47,333 nucleotides of DNA from Psychrobacter sp. (GTDB lineage Bacteria > Pseudomonadota > Gammaproteobacteria > Pseudomonadales > Moraxellaceae): NCBI GenBank assembly GCA_029267175.1, contig JARIDJ010000100.1, positions 1 to 47,333 on the forward strand, in the 5' to 3' direction. Positions 1 through 8,689 of the stretch are shown in pieces (positions within the stretch are counted from its first letter, which is position 1; every line of letters starts with the position of its first letter). The position numbers and the translations under genes were made by a program. Below the pieces are notes generated by a model, which worked only from the letters and a program-made list of their open reading frames with translations, did not search any database and had not been told where the DNA came from.

Positions 1-858
1 CTGAGTAATTCTGATAAGTCTACAAGTTTTCGATAAACAGCAAAATAAGCTGATATAGTGTTTATATGCTCATCACTCAATATAATAACCGCAATATTTA
101 TGCCAACTCCTTACGAAAGATAGCTAACTAAGTTTTTGGAATATTGAAAGTCGTTAGCTAAAAACCTTATTTTACAAAAGGTTAGTAGTTATTATGGCGA
201 GTTAACTTAATTTACTCAGCTGGTGAAATGCAGCTCATAGCTAAAAGTTATAGCTAATAACTAGATACTTGGCCTTGAATACCGACTAGAGAAAAATATT
301 GATTTAGGACGTAAGTTGTCACAAAATTAACTATTTTTATCACTGTAATTACACAAATTGTCACGTGATATAACATTAAAAGATAATATATAGTGAACTT
401 TTGTTTTATTTAGGGTTTATTTATTTAAGTAATTATTTTGGATATTTTAATAAAATTTTTATCAAAGAAAGCGCTATTTTGCTAATAAATGTATAACGTA
501 GAGGTATTTACCAATAGCCATAAACATTTGCCTCATAAGCGCCTATAATGGAGAACAGTGATTGTTTGTAAACTGATTTGATAAGTCAAAGGTCAGTATC
601 AAAAAAAATCTCACTCGTATGGTCAGTCTCTATTTAAAACCCTGTCAGTGGATGGCACATTTAAGCAGCACAAGGACGTTGCAAAATCGCCTGCCTTTTC
701 ATTATTCTAATGAATAATAATCAATCAAATTTTATATAAGAGTTTCAATAATGGACTTCTATATAATTTTTTAGAGTAAATAAGCAATAATCTTGCTTTT
801 TAAACTGGTAAATCACCCTGTAGCCCACAGGAAAAACTCATAAAAAGGAATAAGTAGA
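1..858. other. AT-rich non-coding region upstream of aceE
   Basis: No convincing gene is visible in these 858 bases. The stretch is strongly AT-rich and holds four copies of TAGCTAA (121-127, 155-161, 238-244, 251-257), a small hairpin AACCTT/AAGGTT (163-183), two TTGTCAC words (316 and 358), a TATAAT word at 544-549 and a palindrome ATTATTC/GAATAAT near 700-720. It presumably contains the aceEF promoter and perhaps a long 5' leader. On the minus strand 1-110 is an open frame without a good start, too short to call. Confidence 0.6.
358..387 (+). promoter_or_regulatory. Candidate sigma-70-type promoter upstream of aceE
   Basis: TTGTCA (358-363) is followed after 18 bases by GATAAT (382-387), close to the sigma-70 consensus. 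It would give a leader of roughly 460 bases before aceE, so a nearer promoter (for example around TATAAT at 544-549, which lacks a good -35) is equally possible. This is a pattern match only. Confidence 0.22.
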
Positions 859-3678
859 ATGAATTATTATAAGGATGCCGATAGCTTGGAAACCCAAGAG
901 TGGTTAGATGCTTTTGAATCGGTTATCAAACATGCCGATAAGGATCGCGCGCAGTTTTTGCTAAAAGCACTCTATAACATGTCGGTACAAGAAGGATTGC
1001 CTTTTAACCGTTTGGATACCGCTTATATTAATAGTATCGCGGTTGAAGACGAGCCAATGTATCCAGGAGATCTAGCTATTGAGCGCAAAATCCGGGCGCT
1101 CATTCGCTATAACGCGCTAGCTATGGTGATGCGTGCTAACAAAAATGAAGATGATTTAGGCGGTCACTTAGCCACTTTTGCTTCTAGTGCCACGCTTTAT
1201 GAAACCGGTTTTAACCATTTCTTCCGAGCGGCAAGCGACCACTTCGGCGGCGATATGATCTACTATCAAGGTCACTCAGCGCCTGGTATCTACGCGCGCT
1301 CCTATCTTGAAGGCCGTTTGACGGAAGATCAGCTAGAGAACTTTCGCCGTGAAGTGGGCGGTAAAGGACTGTCAAGCTATCCGCATCCTTATTTGATGCC
1401 AGATTATTGGCAGTTCCCGACGGTATCGATGGGTTTAGGACCGATCATGTCTATTTATCATGCCCACGTGCATCGTTATATGGAAAACCGCGGCTTACTT
1501 GAGTCTGAGGGTCGCAAGATTTGGACTTTCCTAGGCGATGGTGAGACGGATGAGCCGGAGAGTTTAGGTGCTATTTCTCTTGCTGGTCGCGAGAAGTTAG
1601 ATAATTTGATATGGGTGGTTAACTGTAACTTGCAGCGTCTTGATGGGCCAGTGCGCGGTAATGGTAAGATTATCCAAGAGCTAGAATCGGTATTTCGCGG
1701 CGCAGGCTGGCGCGTTATTAAAGTGATTTGGGGTGGTCAGTGGGATAATCTGCTTGATAAAGACGTGACTGGGGTGCTAAAGCATCGTATGGAAGAGGCG
1801 GTCGATGGCGAGTATCAGCTCTATGAGGCGCGTACCCCTGAATTTACGCGTGAGCATTTCTTTAATAAATATCCTGAGCTAAAAGAGATGGCTGATGAGC
1901 TATCAGATCATGATATCTCGCGTCTAAATCGCGGTGGTCATGATCCGGTAAAAGTCTACGCCGCTTTTAGTGAAGCGATGAAAACCAAAGGTCAGCCGAC
2001 GGTTGTGCTAGTCAAAACCGTCAAAGGTTATGGCTTATCTACGCAGGCGCAAGCGGTTAATAAATCGCATCAGATCAAAAAGCTGGATCATGAATCGCTA
2101 GTCTATTTCCGTGATCGTTTTGATTTGCCTTTTACCGATGAGCAATTAGAGACCTTGCCGTTTTATCGTCCAGAAGAAGACTCTGCGGAGATGAAATATC
2201 TAAAAGGTCGCCGTGAAGCCTTAGGCGGTCATCTGCCAAATCGCCGTAGTGGTCATATTCCGCTTAATATTCCTGAGCTGTCTATTTTTGATCGAGTGCT
2301 ACAAGGTAGTAAAGGTAAAGAGCAATCAACCACGATGGTGTTTGTGCGCCTGCTATCAGCCATGCTAAAGAATAAAGATATCCAAGATCGCGTTGTGCCT
2401 ATTGTTCCGGATGAAGCGCGTACTTTTGGTTTAGAGGGTATGTTCCGTCAGCTCGGTATCTACTCGGCTTCTGGGCAAAAATATACGCCAGAGGATAGCG
2501 AAGCTTTGATGGGTTATAAAGAAGCTATCGATGGTCATATGCTAGAAGAGGGTATCAATGAAGCGGGTGCTATGAGTACTTGGATTGCGCTTGCGACCAG
2601 TTATTCGGTCAATGCGCTACCGATGATTCCGCTGTATATTTATTACTCGATGTTTGGTTTCCAGCGCGTAGGTGATTTGGCTTGGGCAGCAGGCGATTGT
2701 CAAGCACAAGGCTTCTTATTAGGGGCAACAGCAGGCCGTACTACGCTAAACGGTGAGGGCTTGCAGCATCAAGATGGTCATTCGCAAATCCTCTTTGGGG
2801 TCGTGCCTAACTGTGTCACTTATGATCCTTGCTTCGGTTATGAGCTTGCTGTTGTTATGCATGATGGCCTGCGCCGGATGTATGGCGAGGGCGAGCGCGT
2901 CTATTATTACTTGACGCTGATGAATGAGAACTACGACCAGCCTGCTATGCCAGAAGGCTGCGAGGAAGGTATCAAGCGCGGTATGTATTTGTTAGAAGAC
3001 AATGGCTCAAGCCAAGTACAGCTACTCGGTTCAGGGGTGATCTTACGCGAAGTACAAAAAGCGGCGAAAATCTTACAAGATGAATTCAATATCACCGCGA
3101 ACGTCTGGAGCGTGACTAGCTTTAATGAGTTGACTCGTGACGGTATGGCTTGTGATGATTATAATCGCTTGCATCCTATGGACGAAGAGGTAGTGCCTTG
3201 GGTCACAGAGCAATTAGCGCCGCATGAAGGTATCGTCGTCGCGGCTACTGACTATATGCGTAACTATTCAGAGCAGATCCGTGCCTGGTTACCTGATAAT
3301 CGTCCTTATACTACTTTGGGCACCGATGGTTATGGTCGCTCGGATACACGTGAGAATCTACGTAGCTTCTTCAACGTCGACGCCGCTCATATTGTAGTTG
3401 CCACGCTTAAGCGTTTGGCTGATGAAGGTGAGGTTGAGATGAGATTGGTTAAAGATGCGATCTCAAGCTTTGGTATCGAAGTCGATCAGCCACCAGCTTG
3501 GCAGCAACAACCCCATTATGACCATTTCCCAGATGCACCAGCTCCTGCACCTGATAACGTCAATCCGAATCCTGTTCCTGATTTTGTCGGTGAAGATGAT
3601 GATGAGATCTCTAGTGAAGGCCGCGCCGAAGACCAAGCAGATGCCGCTTTGCTAAATGATGATGACATCCAAGAATAG
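859..3678 (+). CDS. aceE: Pyruvate dehydrogenase E1 component, homodimeric type
   Basis: Thiamine-diphosphate-dependent decarboxylase of the cytosolic pyruvate dehydrogenase complex. It converts pyruvate to a hydroxyethyl-ThDP intermediate and acetylates the E2 lipoyl groups. The 939-residue protein has the AceE hallmarks: GHSAPGIYARS near residues 138-148 and the ThDP/Mg motif GDGETDEP at 226-233, with NCN at 255-257. The ATG follows AAGGA with about nine bases spacing. aceF starts 39 bases downstream, so the two form an operon. E. coli AceE is 887 residues. The extra length here is mainly a C-terminal tail (about 875-939) rich in Pro, Asp and Asn that lies beyond the catalytic fold. Identity is certain; the role of the tail is unknown. 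Confidence 0.97.
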   Translation: MNYYKDADSLETQEWLDAFESVIKHADKDRAQFLLKALYNMSVQEGLPFNRLDTAYINSIAVEDEPMYPGDLAIERKIRALIRYNALAMVMRANKNEDDLGGHLATFASSATLYETGFNHFFRAASDHFGGDMIYYQGHSAPGIYARSYLEGRLTEDQLENFRREVGGKGLSSYPHPYLMPDYWQFPTVSMGLGPIMSIYHAHVHRYMENRGLLESEGRKIWTFLGDGETDEPESLGAISLAGREKLDNLIWVVNCNLQRLDGPVRGNGKIIQELESVFRGAGWRVIKVIWGGQWDNLLDKDVTGVLKHRMEEAVDGEYQLYEARTPEFTREHFFNKYPELKEMADELSDHDISRLNRGGHDPVKVYAAFSEAMKTKGQPTVVLVKTVKGYGLSTQAQAVNKSHQIKKLDHESLVYFRDRFDLPFTDEQLETLPFYRPEEDSAEMKYLKGRREALGGHLPNRRSGHIPLNIPELSIFDRVLQGSKGKEQSTTMVFVRLLSAMLKNKDIQDRVVPIVPDEARTFGLEGMFRQLGIYSASGQKYTPEDSEALMGYKEAIDGHMLEEGINEAGAMSTWIALATSYSVNALPMIPLYIYYSMFGFQRVGDLAWAAGDCQAQGFLLGATAGRTTLNGEGLQHQDGHSQILFGVVPNCVTYDPCFGYELAVVMHDGLRRMYGEGERVYYYLTLMNENYDQPAMPEGCEEGIKRGMYLLEDNGSSQVQLLGSGVILREVQKAAKILQDEFNITANVWSVTSFNELTRDGMACDDYNRLHPMDEEVVPWVTEQLAPHEGIVVAATDYMRNYSEQIRAWLPDNRPYTTLGTDGYGRSDTRENLRSFFNVDAAHIVVATLKRLADEGEVEMRLVKDAISSFGIEVDQPPAWQQQPHYDHFPDAPAPAPDNVNPNPVPDFVGEDDDEISSEGRAEDQADAALLNDDDIQE

Positions 3679-3717
3679 CCCATTGACAAAACCATTATAA
3701 AAGAAGGAGAGTTACGG

Positions 3718-5475
3718 ATGGATATTAAAGCCCCCGATTTAGGTGTGGATAGCGCTGAGGTCAGTGAGATCATGGTCGCTGTCGGTGATATTATCGCTAA
3801 AGATGATAATATTGTTTTGTTAGAGTCTGATAAAGCCTCGTTTGAAGTGCCAAGCTCTGGCGCTGGTAAAGTCACCAAAATCAGTGTCGAGGTTGGCGAT
3901 CAAGTCAGCGAAGGCATGGTGCTAATCGAGATTGATAGCGAAGCGGCGGACGAATCATCCAGCGCTAATGACAAGGTCTCTAAAGAAGATAGTAGTGAGT
4001 CAAGTAAGCAAGAGTCAAAAGCTGACGCTGATACTGCTCAATCAACAAACCAGCCTGCTAATGAAGAAAAAGCTAGCTCTGCTAATAACGAGAAAAAATC
4101 TGGCAGTGCTACTACTCATGCTTTACCCGATTTGGGCGTTGATGAAGCACAGGTCGCTGAGATTATGATCAGCGTCGGCGATACGGTCGAGGCTAACGAG
4201 TCTATCTTACTCATTGAGTCTGACAAAGCCTCGGTCGAAGTGCCAGCGCCTGAGTCTGGTAAAGTCGAGAAGATACTGGTGCAAGTTGGTGATATGGTTG
4301 CCAATGGCCAAGACTTTATCGTGATTATCGGTAGCGAGTCAGCTAATAGCGGCAAAGCTAATGACAATCAAGCGTCTAACGAGCAAAAAACCGAGGTTTC
4401 CAAATCAAGTAGCTCAGCAGCTAAAGAGGACAAGCCGTCAAAGCAGACGACTGGTGAGCCTAAACAAGCTGCTGCCCCATCTACTGCTAATAAACCGACA
4501 GTGAATACGGCGAGCGCTAAGCTGACCGAAGCACAAGTCAATGATAAGCTAACTGAGGTTTATGCAGGTCCTGCGGTACGTAAGTTGGCACGGCAGTTAG
4601 GAGTGGATATTACCCAAGTCTCGGGTTCTGCCATTAATGATCGTATCGTAAAAGAAGATCTCTTTGCCCATGTAAAAAATAGCCTCAGTACTCAAAAAGC
4701 TGCGGCTACTAGTGGTACTGATACAGCGCGAGCTAGTTTACCTAGTTTGCCGGATATGAGTAATGTGGAGATTTGGGGCGAGACGGAAGTACAAGACTTA
4801 AGCCGTCTGCAAAAAGTCTCTATTCCGCAATTGAACTACAATACTTATCTGCCGCAAGTGACACAGTTTGATTTATCTGATATTACTGAGACTGAAAAAC
4901 TACGCGGCGAGCTAAAAGGCGGTATGAAAGCAGAAGGTATTGGCTTTACTATTTTAGCTTTTATTGTCAAAGCTACCGCTTATGCATTGACGCAGCACCC
5001 ACGTTTTAATAGTCATCTAAGTGATGATAATACCCAAGTGATTCTGCGTAAAACGGTGAATATGGGTATTGCCGTCGCGACTGATGATGGTCTTATCGTG
5101 CCAGTGATTAAGGATGTACAAAGCAAGGGTCTTAAGCAAATCGCTATAGAGATTGGAGAGCTAGCTGCAAAAGCTCGTGATAAAAAGCTCGGTGCCAAAG
5201 ACTTACAAGGCGCTAGCTTCACTATTTCAAGCCAAGGTAACTTGGGTGGTACAGCCTTTACGCCATTGGTAAATTGGCCACAAGTTGGGATATTAGGAGT
5301 GTCTGAGGCAAGCATGCAGCCGCGCTGGAATGAAAGCAAACAAACTTTTGAGCCACGTTTAATGCTGCCATTGTCATTATCTTATGATCACCGAGTAATC
5401 AACGGTGCTGATGCTGCGGTATTCACTCGTTACATCGCTACTTTGTTGGCTGATCCACGCCGTATTTTGCTATAA
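3718..5475 (+). CDS. aceF: Pyruvate dehydrogenase E2, dihydrolipoamide acetyltransferase
   Basis: Core subunit of the pyruvate dehydrogenase complex; it transfers acetyl groups from lipoamide to CoA. Of 585 residues, two lipoyl domains are visible (about 1-75 and 134-206), each with an ESDKAS motif whose Lys (39 and 170) is the lipoylation site. They are joined by Ser/Lys/Ala-rich linkers. A peripheral-subunit-binding domain lies at about 280-316 (AGPAVRKLARQLGVD). The catalytic domain is at about 350-585 with DHRVINGADAA (active-site His558). Two lipoyl domains is within the family's range (E. coli has three). The start has a strong AAGGAG eight bases upstream. It is translated with aceE, and a hairpin-T terminator follows. 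lipB, whose product helps lipoylate this protein, lies near the right end of the window. Confidence 0.97.
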   Translation: MDIKAPDLGVDSAEVSEIMVAVGDIIAKDDNIVLLESDKASFEVPSSGAGKVTKISVEVGDQVSEGMVLIEIDSEAADESSSANDKVSKEDSSESSKQESKADADTAQSTNQPANEEKASSANNEKKSGSATTHALPDLGVDEAQVAEIMISVGDTVEANESILLIESDKASVEVPAPESGKVEKILVQVGDMVANGQDFIVIIGSESANSGKANDNQASNEQKTEVSKSSSSAAKEDKPSKQTTGEPKQAAAPSTANKPTVNTASAKLTEAQVNDKLTEVYAGPAVRKLARQLGVDITQVSGSAINDRIVKEDLFAHVKNSLSTQKAAATSGTDTARASLPSLPDMSNVEIWGETEVQDLSRLQKVSIPQLNYNTYLPQVTQFDLSDITETEKLRGELKGGMKAEGIGFTILAFIVKATAYALTQHPRFNSHLSDDNTQVILRKTVNMGIAVATDDGLIVPVIKDVQSKGLKQIAIEIGELAAKARDKKLGAKDLQGASFTISSQGNLGGTAFTPLVNWPQVGILGVSEASMQPRWNESKQTFEPRLMLPLSLSYDHRVINGADAAVFTRYIATLLADPRRILL

Positions 5476-5508
5476 GTATCAACAAATAGTTATTCATAGT
5501 ATATTTAA

Positions 5509-5535
5509 AAGATCGTCTACGGACGGTCTTTTTTT
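5509..5535 (+). terminator. Rho-independent terminator of aceEF
   Basis: A nine-pair stem AAGATCGTC / GACGGTCTT with a TACG tetraloop is followed by a run of T. It lies 34 bases after the aceF stop codon. One G-U pair is present. Confidence 0.85.
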
Positions 5536-5566
5536 ATGCGCTATTAATTTTATGCGCTATTAATTT
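5534..5566. repeat. 16-bp tandem duplication after the aceF terminator
   Basis: The unit TTATGCGCTATTAATT occurs twice head to tail, followed by a degenerate third start (TTACGCTCTAAT). It lies between two converging terminators and has no obvious function; a replication-slippage duplication is the simplest reading. Confidence 0.7.
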
Positions 5567-5586
5567 TACGCTCTAATCAGCAGCCA

Positions 5587-5615
5587 CAAAAAAGCCAGCA
5601 GTTTAGCTGGCTTTT
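5587..5615 (-). terminator. Rho-independent terminator of the ompW-like gene
   Basis: Read on the minus strand, AAAGCCAGC and GCTGGCTTT form a stem with a short TAAACT-type loop, followed by a T run. It sits about 37 bases beyond the stop codon of the minus-strand OmpW gene. Confidence 0.85.
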
Positions 5616-5651
5616 AAGATAATCATATATTTATTTTATAATTTGGTTCTC

Positions 5652-6299
5652 TTAGAACTGTTTAACAAATGCTACGCCATAGACCCAAGGGCTTATGTCG
5701 ATCTCGCCAATATCATAATCAATACCGCCAGTAGTTAAAGTTGCGTCAGTTTTGATATCCATATAACGAGCATCAATACGCAAAGCTTCTGTTGGCGCAA
5801 AGGGAATATCTAAGCCAATGTGACCAGCAACACCAACGCTATCATCAAGATCTAAATCAGCACCATTGATATTCACTCTTTCTTTAAAGAAAGTGGTGTA
5901 GTTAACACCAACACCAATAAATGGCTTCAGATTCATAGGCATATTATAGCCATCGAAGTGATACTGTACTGATAAAGTTGGTGGTAAATGCTGAGTTTTA
6001 CCTTCGACTACAGTGCTGCCAGCAGTTAAGGTAAAATCATGATGAAACGGAATAGCAGCTAGCAATTCGATACCAACGTTGTCCGCGATAAAGTACTCAC
6101 CACTGATAGTAGGACGAATATCGTCGTCAACTTCTACCTCAAAACTACCCAATGGAGTATTTACTGTACCATTGTCGCTTTTTGGGTCAACCATGTGAGC
6201 GCCAGCAGCAACAGACCAAGTACCTGCAGGAACTGCAAAGGCAGAAGTCATAGTAAGGGCAGTAGCAGTTGCTAAAACTAGGGATTGTAGTTTCATCAT
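5652..6299 (-). CDS. OmpW family outer membrane protein
   Basis: Predicted eight-stranded outer-membrane beta-barrel of the OmpW family, associated in other bacteria with small hydrophobic compounds and stress responses. The 215-residue protein starts with a typical signal peptide (MMKLQSLVLATATALTMTSA, cleavage after AFA). It continues with the family pattern: GTWSVAAGAHMVDPKSDNG near the mature N-terminus, alternating aromatic strands, and LKPFIGVGVNYTTFF in the middle. It ends in the classical C-terminal Phe (VAFVKQF). A longer frame runs to 6353, but the start at 6299 is preferred because GAGG lies just upstream and the signal peptide begins there. It is a single gene with its own terminator. 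Confidence 0.9.
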   Translation of the reverse strand: MMKLQSLVLATATALTMTSAFAVPAGTWSVAAGAHMVDPKSDNGTVNTPLGSFEVEVDDDIRPTISGEYFIADNVGIELLAAIPFHHDFTLTAGSTVVEGKTQHLPPTLSVQYHFDGYNMPMNLKPFIGVGVNYTTFFKERVNINGADLDLDDSVGVAGHIGLDIPFAPTEALRIDARYMDIKTDATLTTGGIDYDIGEIDISPWVYGVAFVKQF

Positions 6300-6528
6300 T
6301 TGATCCTCAAGGTAATAAATTATTATCAGCTCATAACTAATGAGGGATGACATTAGTGCTGATATCTTATGTTACAGTTATAAGATAAGTTATTTATCTT
6401 GTGTTCATTATAATACAATTACCTTACAAAAAGTAGTGGATTACTACTATTCTAGCAATATATTTCAAGTGACTTACAATGAACTCTCTTTAAGTGATTA
6501 GCGCGATTGATAAAGGCAGGAATAGATT

Positions 6529-6756
6529 ATGATAGGGTATTGTAGTAATTCACCACTGCGTTGTAGCAATGCTAAATATATGACTTTGCTAAATCGACTA
6601 GACAACAGCTGTCCGCAGTGCGGTTTATCATTAGTGGCAAACGATAGTACGGATAGTAGCTCGTATTTTGAACAAGGCGTGTTACAACTTGGCTTGGTCG
6701 TTACGGTGCTTTTACTACTGGTATTAGTCTACCTTTATTATGCAAACTTTGTATAA
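6529..6756 (+). CDS. Small zinc-ribbon-like single-pass membrane protein, unknown function
   Basis: A 75-residue protein with no name I recognise. The N-terminal half has four cysteines spaced like a zinc ribbon (Cys5, Cys12, then CPQC at 28-31). A Ser/Asp/Thr linker follows, then one strongly hydrophobic segment (about 51-71, GLVVTVLLLLVLVYLYY) ends the protein. The ribbon should therefore be cytosolic or periplasmic next to the inner membrane. AGGAA precedes the ATG. It lies 145 bases before an ion-channel gene whose C-terminus also ends in a CPHCG motif; whether the two work together is inference. The cysteine pattern and start support a real gene. Confidence 0.65.
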   Translation: MIGYCSNSPLRCSNAKYMTLLNRLDNSCPQCGLSLVANDSTDSSSYFEQGVLQLGLVVTVLLLLVLVYLYYANFV

Positions 6757-6901
6757 TTAGAGCTATTTTCGTCCAAGTGCTTAGCTTTTGTAGGCTTGAT
6801 GACAATAGCTAATCACAACAAATAATGAAAATTATTAATGTAATTGTTTAACAATAATTAATAATCTGGCTTAGACTAATCAATACTAGATAAGGATCAG
6901 C

Positions 6902-7885
6902 ATGGCCTTTCAACCCATACGGCACCTTCGTCATTTTGTTTATAACATCTTACAAAACGATGAACATGACACGCTATTTAGCCGTAGCGTTGATTACTTT
7001 TTGATATTTCTGATTTTGACTAATGTAGCCGCAGTCATTGCAGAGTCTGTCGATCAGTGGTATTACCCTTATCAAGGTTATTTCACTTTATTTGAGAACT
7101 TCTCTATTGTTATATTCTCCGTAGAATATTTACTGCGCTTATGGAGTGTCGCTGAAGCAAAGCCGGATAATACCACTTGGCGACAACGCTGGGAGTGGCT
7201 AAAAAGCCCTTCTGCTATGATCGATCTGATCGCAATTGCTCCGGCATTTCTAAACTTCTTTGTCACTATTGATCTGCGTTTCTTGCGGATATTACGATTG
7301 TTTCGAATCCTCAAGCTTACCCGCTATTTTGCCTCCATGCGTATTTTATTGGTGGTTATCACCAAAGAGAAGGGTTCGTTTCAAGCGGTGATTTTTATTT
7401 TAGTTATTATGATTGTGACGGCCTCAAGCGGTATTTATTTGGTGGAGAACCACGCGCAGCCAGAGGAGTTTGAGTCGATACCTAAAGCCATGTGGTGGGC
7501 AGTGGTCACTTTGACGACCGTTGGTTATGGTGATGTGACGCCTATCACTAACGCCGGTAAGATTTTAGGCGCAGTGATAACTATATTGGGCGTTGGTCTA
7601 GCGGCATTACCAGCGGGTATTTTGGCAACTGGCCTAGCTAATGAGCTAGCTCTACGCCGAGATGAGCTTGAGCAAGATTTTCGTGAGCAGCTGATTAACG
7701 GCGATTTTGATTTGGTCCAAAACCAGACGATGATTGATAAGATTCGTCGCGAGCTAGGACTCGATAGAGAGCAAGCCCAAGACATCGTGCTACAAGTGCT
7801 GCGCGAGCAGTCTCTTGAGCGCCGCGAAAAAGAAGTGGCCGAGGCCAAAAATTTCTGTCCGCACTGCGGTGAGTCATTGCGCTAA
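6902..7885 (+). CDS. Voltage-gated (Kv-type) potassium channel with C-terminal CPxCG motif
   Basis: Inner-membrane six-segment ion channel. S1-S3 lie at about 30-120. S4 is at 126-141 with regularly spaced arginines (RFLRILRLFRILKLTR). A pore helix and the potassium selectivity filter TTVGYGD (205-211) precede S6 (about 220-245). A charged cytosolic helix region (250-315) follows. The protein ends with CPHCGESLR, half of a zinc-ribbon-type knuckle; no second Cys pair is visible in this chain, so zinc might be bound across the tetramer or with a partner. AAGGA precedes the ATG. Members of this family are often about 250-300 residues, so the 327 here fits with the added tail. Potassium selectivity follows from the filter; the physiological role is unknown. 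Confidence 0.9.
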   Translation: MAFQPIRHLRHFVYNILQNDEHDTLFSRSVDYFLIFLILTNVAAVIAESVDQWYYPYQGYFTLFENFSIVIFSVEYLLRLWSVAEAKPDNTTWRQRWEWLKSPSAMIDLIAIAPAFLNFFVTIDLRFLRILRLFRILKLTRYFASMRILLVVITKEKGSFQAVIFILVIMIVTASSGIYLVENHAQPEEFESIPKAMWWAVVTLTTVGYGDVTPITNAGKILGAVITILGVGLAALPAGILATGLANELALRRDELEQDFREQLINGDFDLVQNQTMIDKIRRELGLDREQAQDIVLQVLREQSLERREKEVAEAKNFCPHCGESLR

Positions 7886-7951
7886 AGCCACAGCTACGAA
7901 AGCGTAATTAAGTAGTTAAATAGTTAACACCATCCTTTTTTATCAAACTGC

Positions 7952-8602
7952 TTAATTTGCAGTCGGTTGTGCTACAGGAAGCGCACGTGCTAGCTCATGA
8001 GCCACTTGCTGCGCAGCTTTTTCGATATCTTCTGCCACCAAAGGCAGGTTTTGTAAAGTTAAATACCAATCATCGACCTCGCGGCGTAAACTTGCCGCCC
8101 ACAGACAATGACAGTCTCTTGGTAGCTGTTTTAGATTAATAGTAAAAGCGCGATTATCCTCATCATCACTCAAATGCACATCCCCTATTTCAATCTTGGC
8201 CAGCGGCTGCTGGTTATAGGAGTGTACAATCATCGCTACATAACGTATCTCAGCTGGAATATGATCTAAATGTAAGCGAATCTGCTCTTGATCAACCGGC
8301 TCTCCATAAAGCGCTTGCTCGCCGCGATCTTTACCAGTTAGGCTATCGCCTTGATGGCGAACTGACTCAGCTTTATCACGCAGCTGTTTGAACCAAACGA
8401 TATCACTGATAACGCAGCTATCGTTATATAGCACACAGGCAATATCAATATCGATGGCTTTATCATTTTGCTTTAACCGTTTTTTTAGGCCAGTAGGCTT
8501 TGGCGGCGTGAACTGATAATTCATCGCAAAAAACAATCTATCAGCGCTTAAGCCAAGAGCGCTTAAACTTTCAGATTTTGGTAAGAATGGGGCAGTGGTC
8601 AT
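7952..8602 (-). CDS. TerD-domain (tellurium-resistance/stress-family) protein
   Basis: A cytosolic protein of 216 residues with a TerD-like core. The stretch IDIDIACVLYNDSC...SDIVWFKQL (about 50-74), then a GDSLTG-DRG segment (85-95) and EQIRLHLDHIPAEIRYVAMIVHSY (106-129), matches the order of TerD family motifs. These are calcium-binding-like Asp-rich loops and a conserved 'IP..I..I...V' strand. The GDSLTGKDRG loop is recognisable though not canonical (usually GDNLTG.G.GDDE). The C-terminal 40 residues form a probable helix. No ter operon partners (TerC, TerB, TerZ) are nearby, so it is a solitary member and a tellurite role should not be assumed. The start has AAGGAA at good spacing. Confidence 0.75.
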   Translation of the reverse strand: MTTAPFLPKSESLSALGLSADRLFFAMNYQFTPPKPTGLKKRLKQNDKAIDIDIACVLYNDSCVISDIVWFKQLRDKAESVRHQGDSLTGKDRGEQALYGEPVDQEQIRLHLDHIPAEIRYVAMIVHSYNQQPLAKIEIGDVHLSDDEDNRAFTINLKQLPRDCHCLWAASLRREVDDWYLTLQNLPLVAEDIEKAAQQVAHELARALPVAQPTAN

Positions 8603-8689
8603 AAATTTCCTTAGATAGCGCGGCTATTTTTATAGTATTTATTAGTATAATAATTTTAGAGAAATAGCGGTTAATACATAATTTTTTAG

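Noticed and set aside
1..110. Open minus-strand frame running off the left edge (about 36 codons)
   Set aside because: No canonical start near a ribosome site (only a TTG at 78-80 with no Shine-Dalgarno), and too short to judge. It could be the 5' end of a gene that lies mostly outside the window, but it is unsupported.
3516..3878. 120-codon antisense frame across the aceE/aceF junction
   Set aside because: Overlaps two certain genes and mirrors their repetitive Asp/Pro and lipoyl-domain codons.
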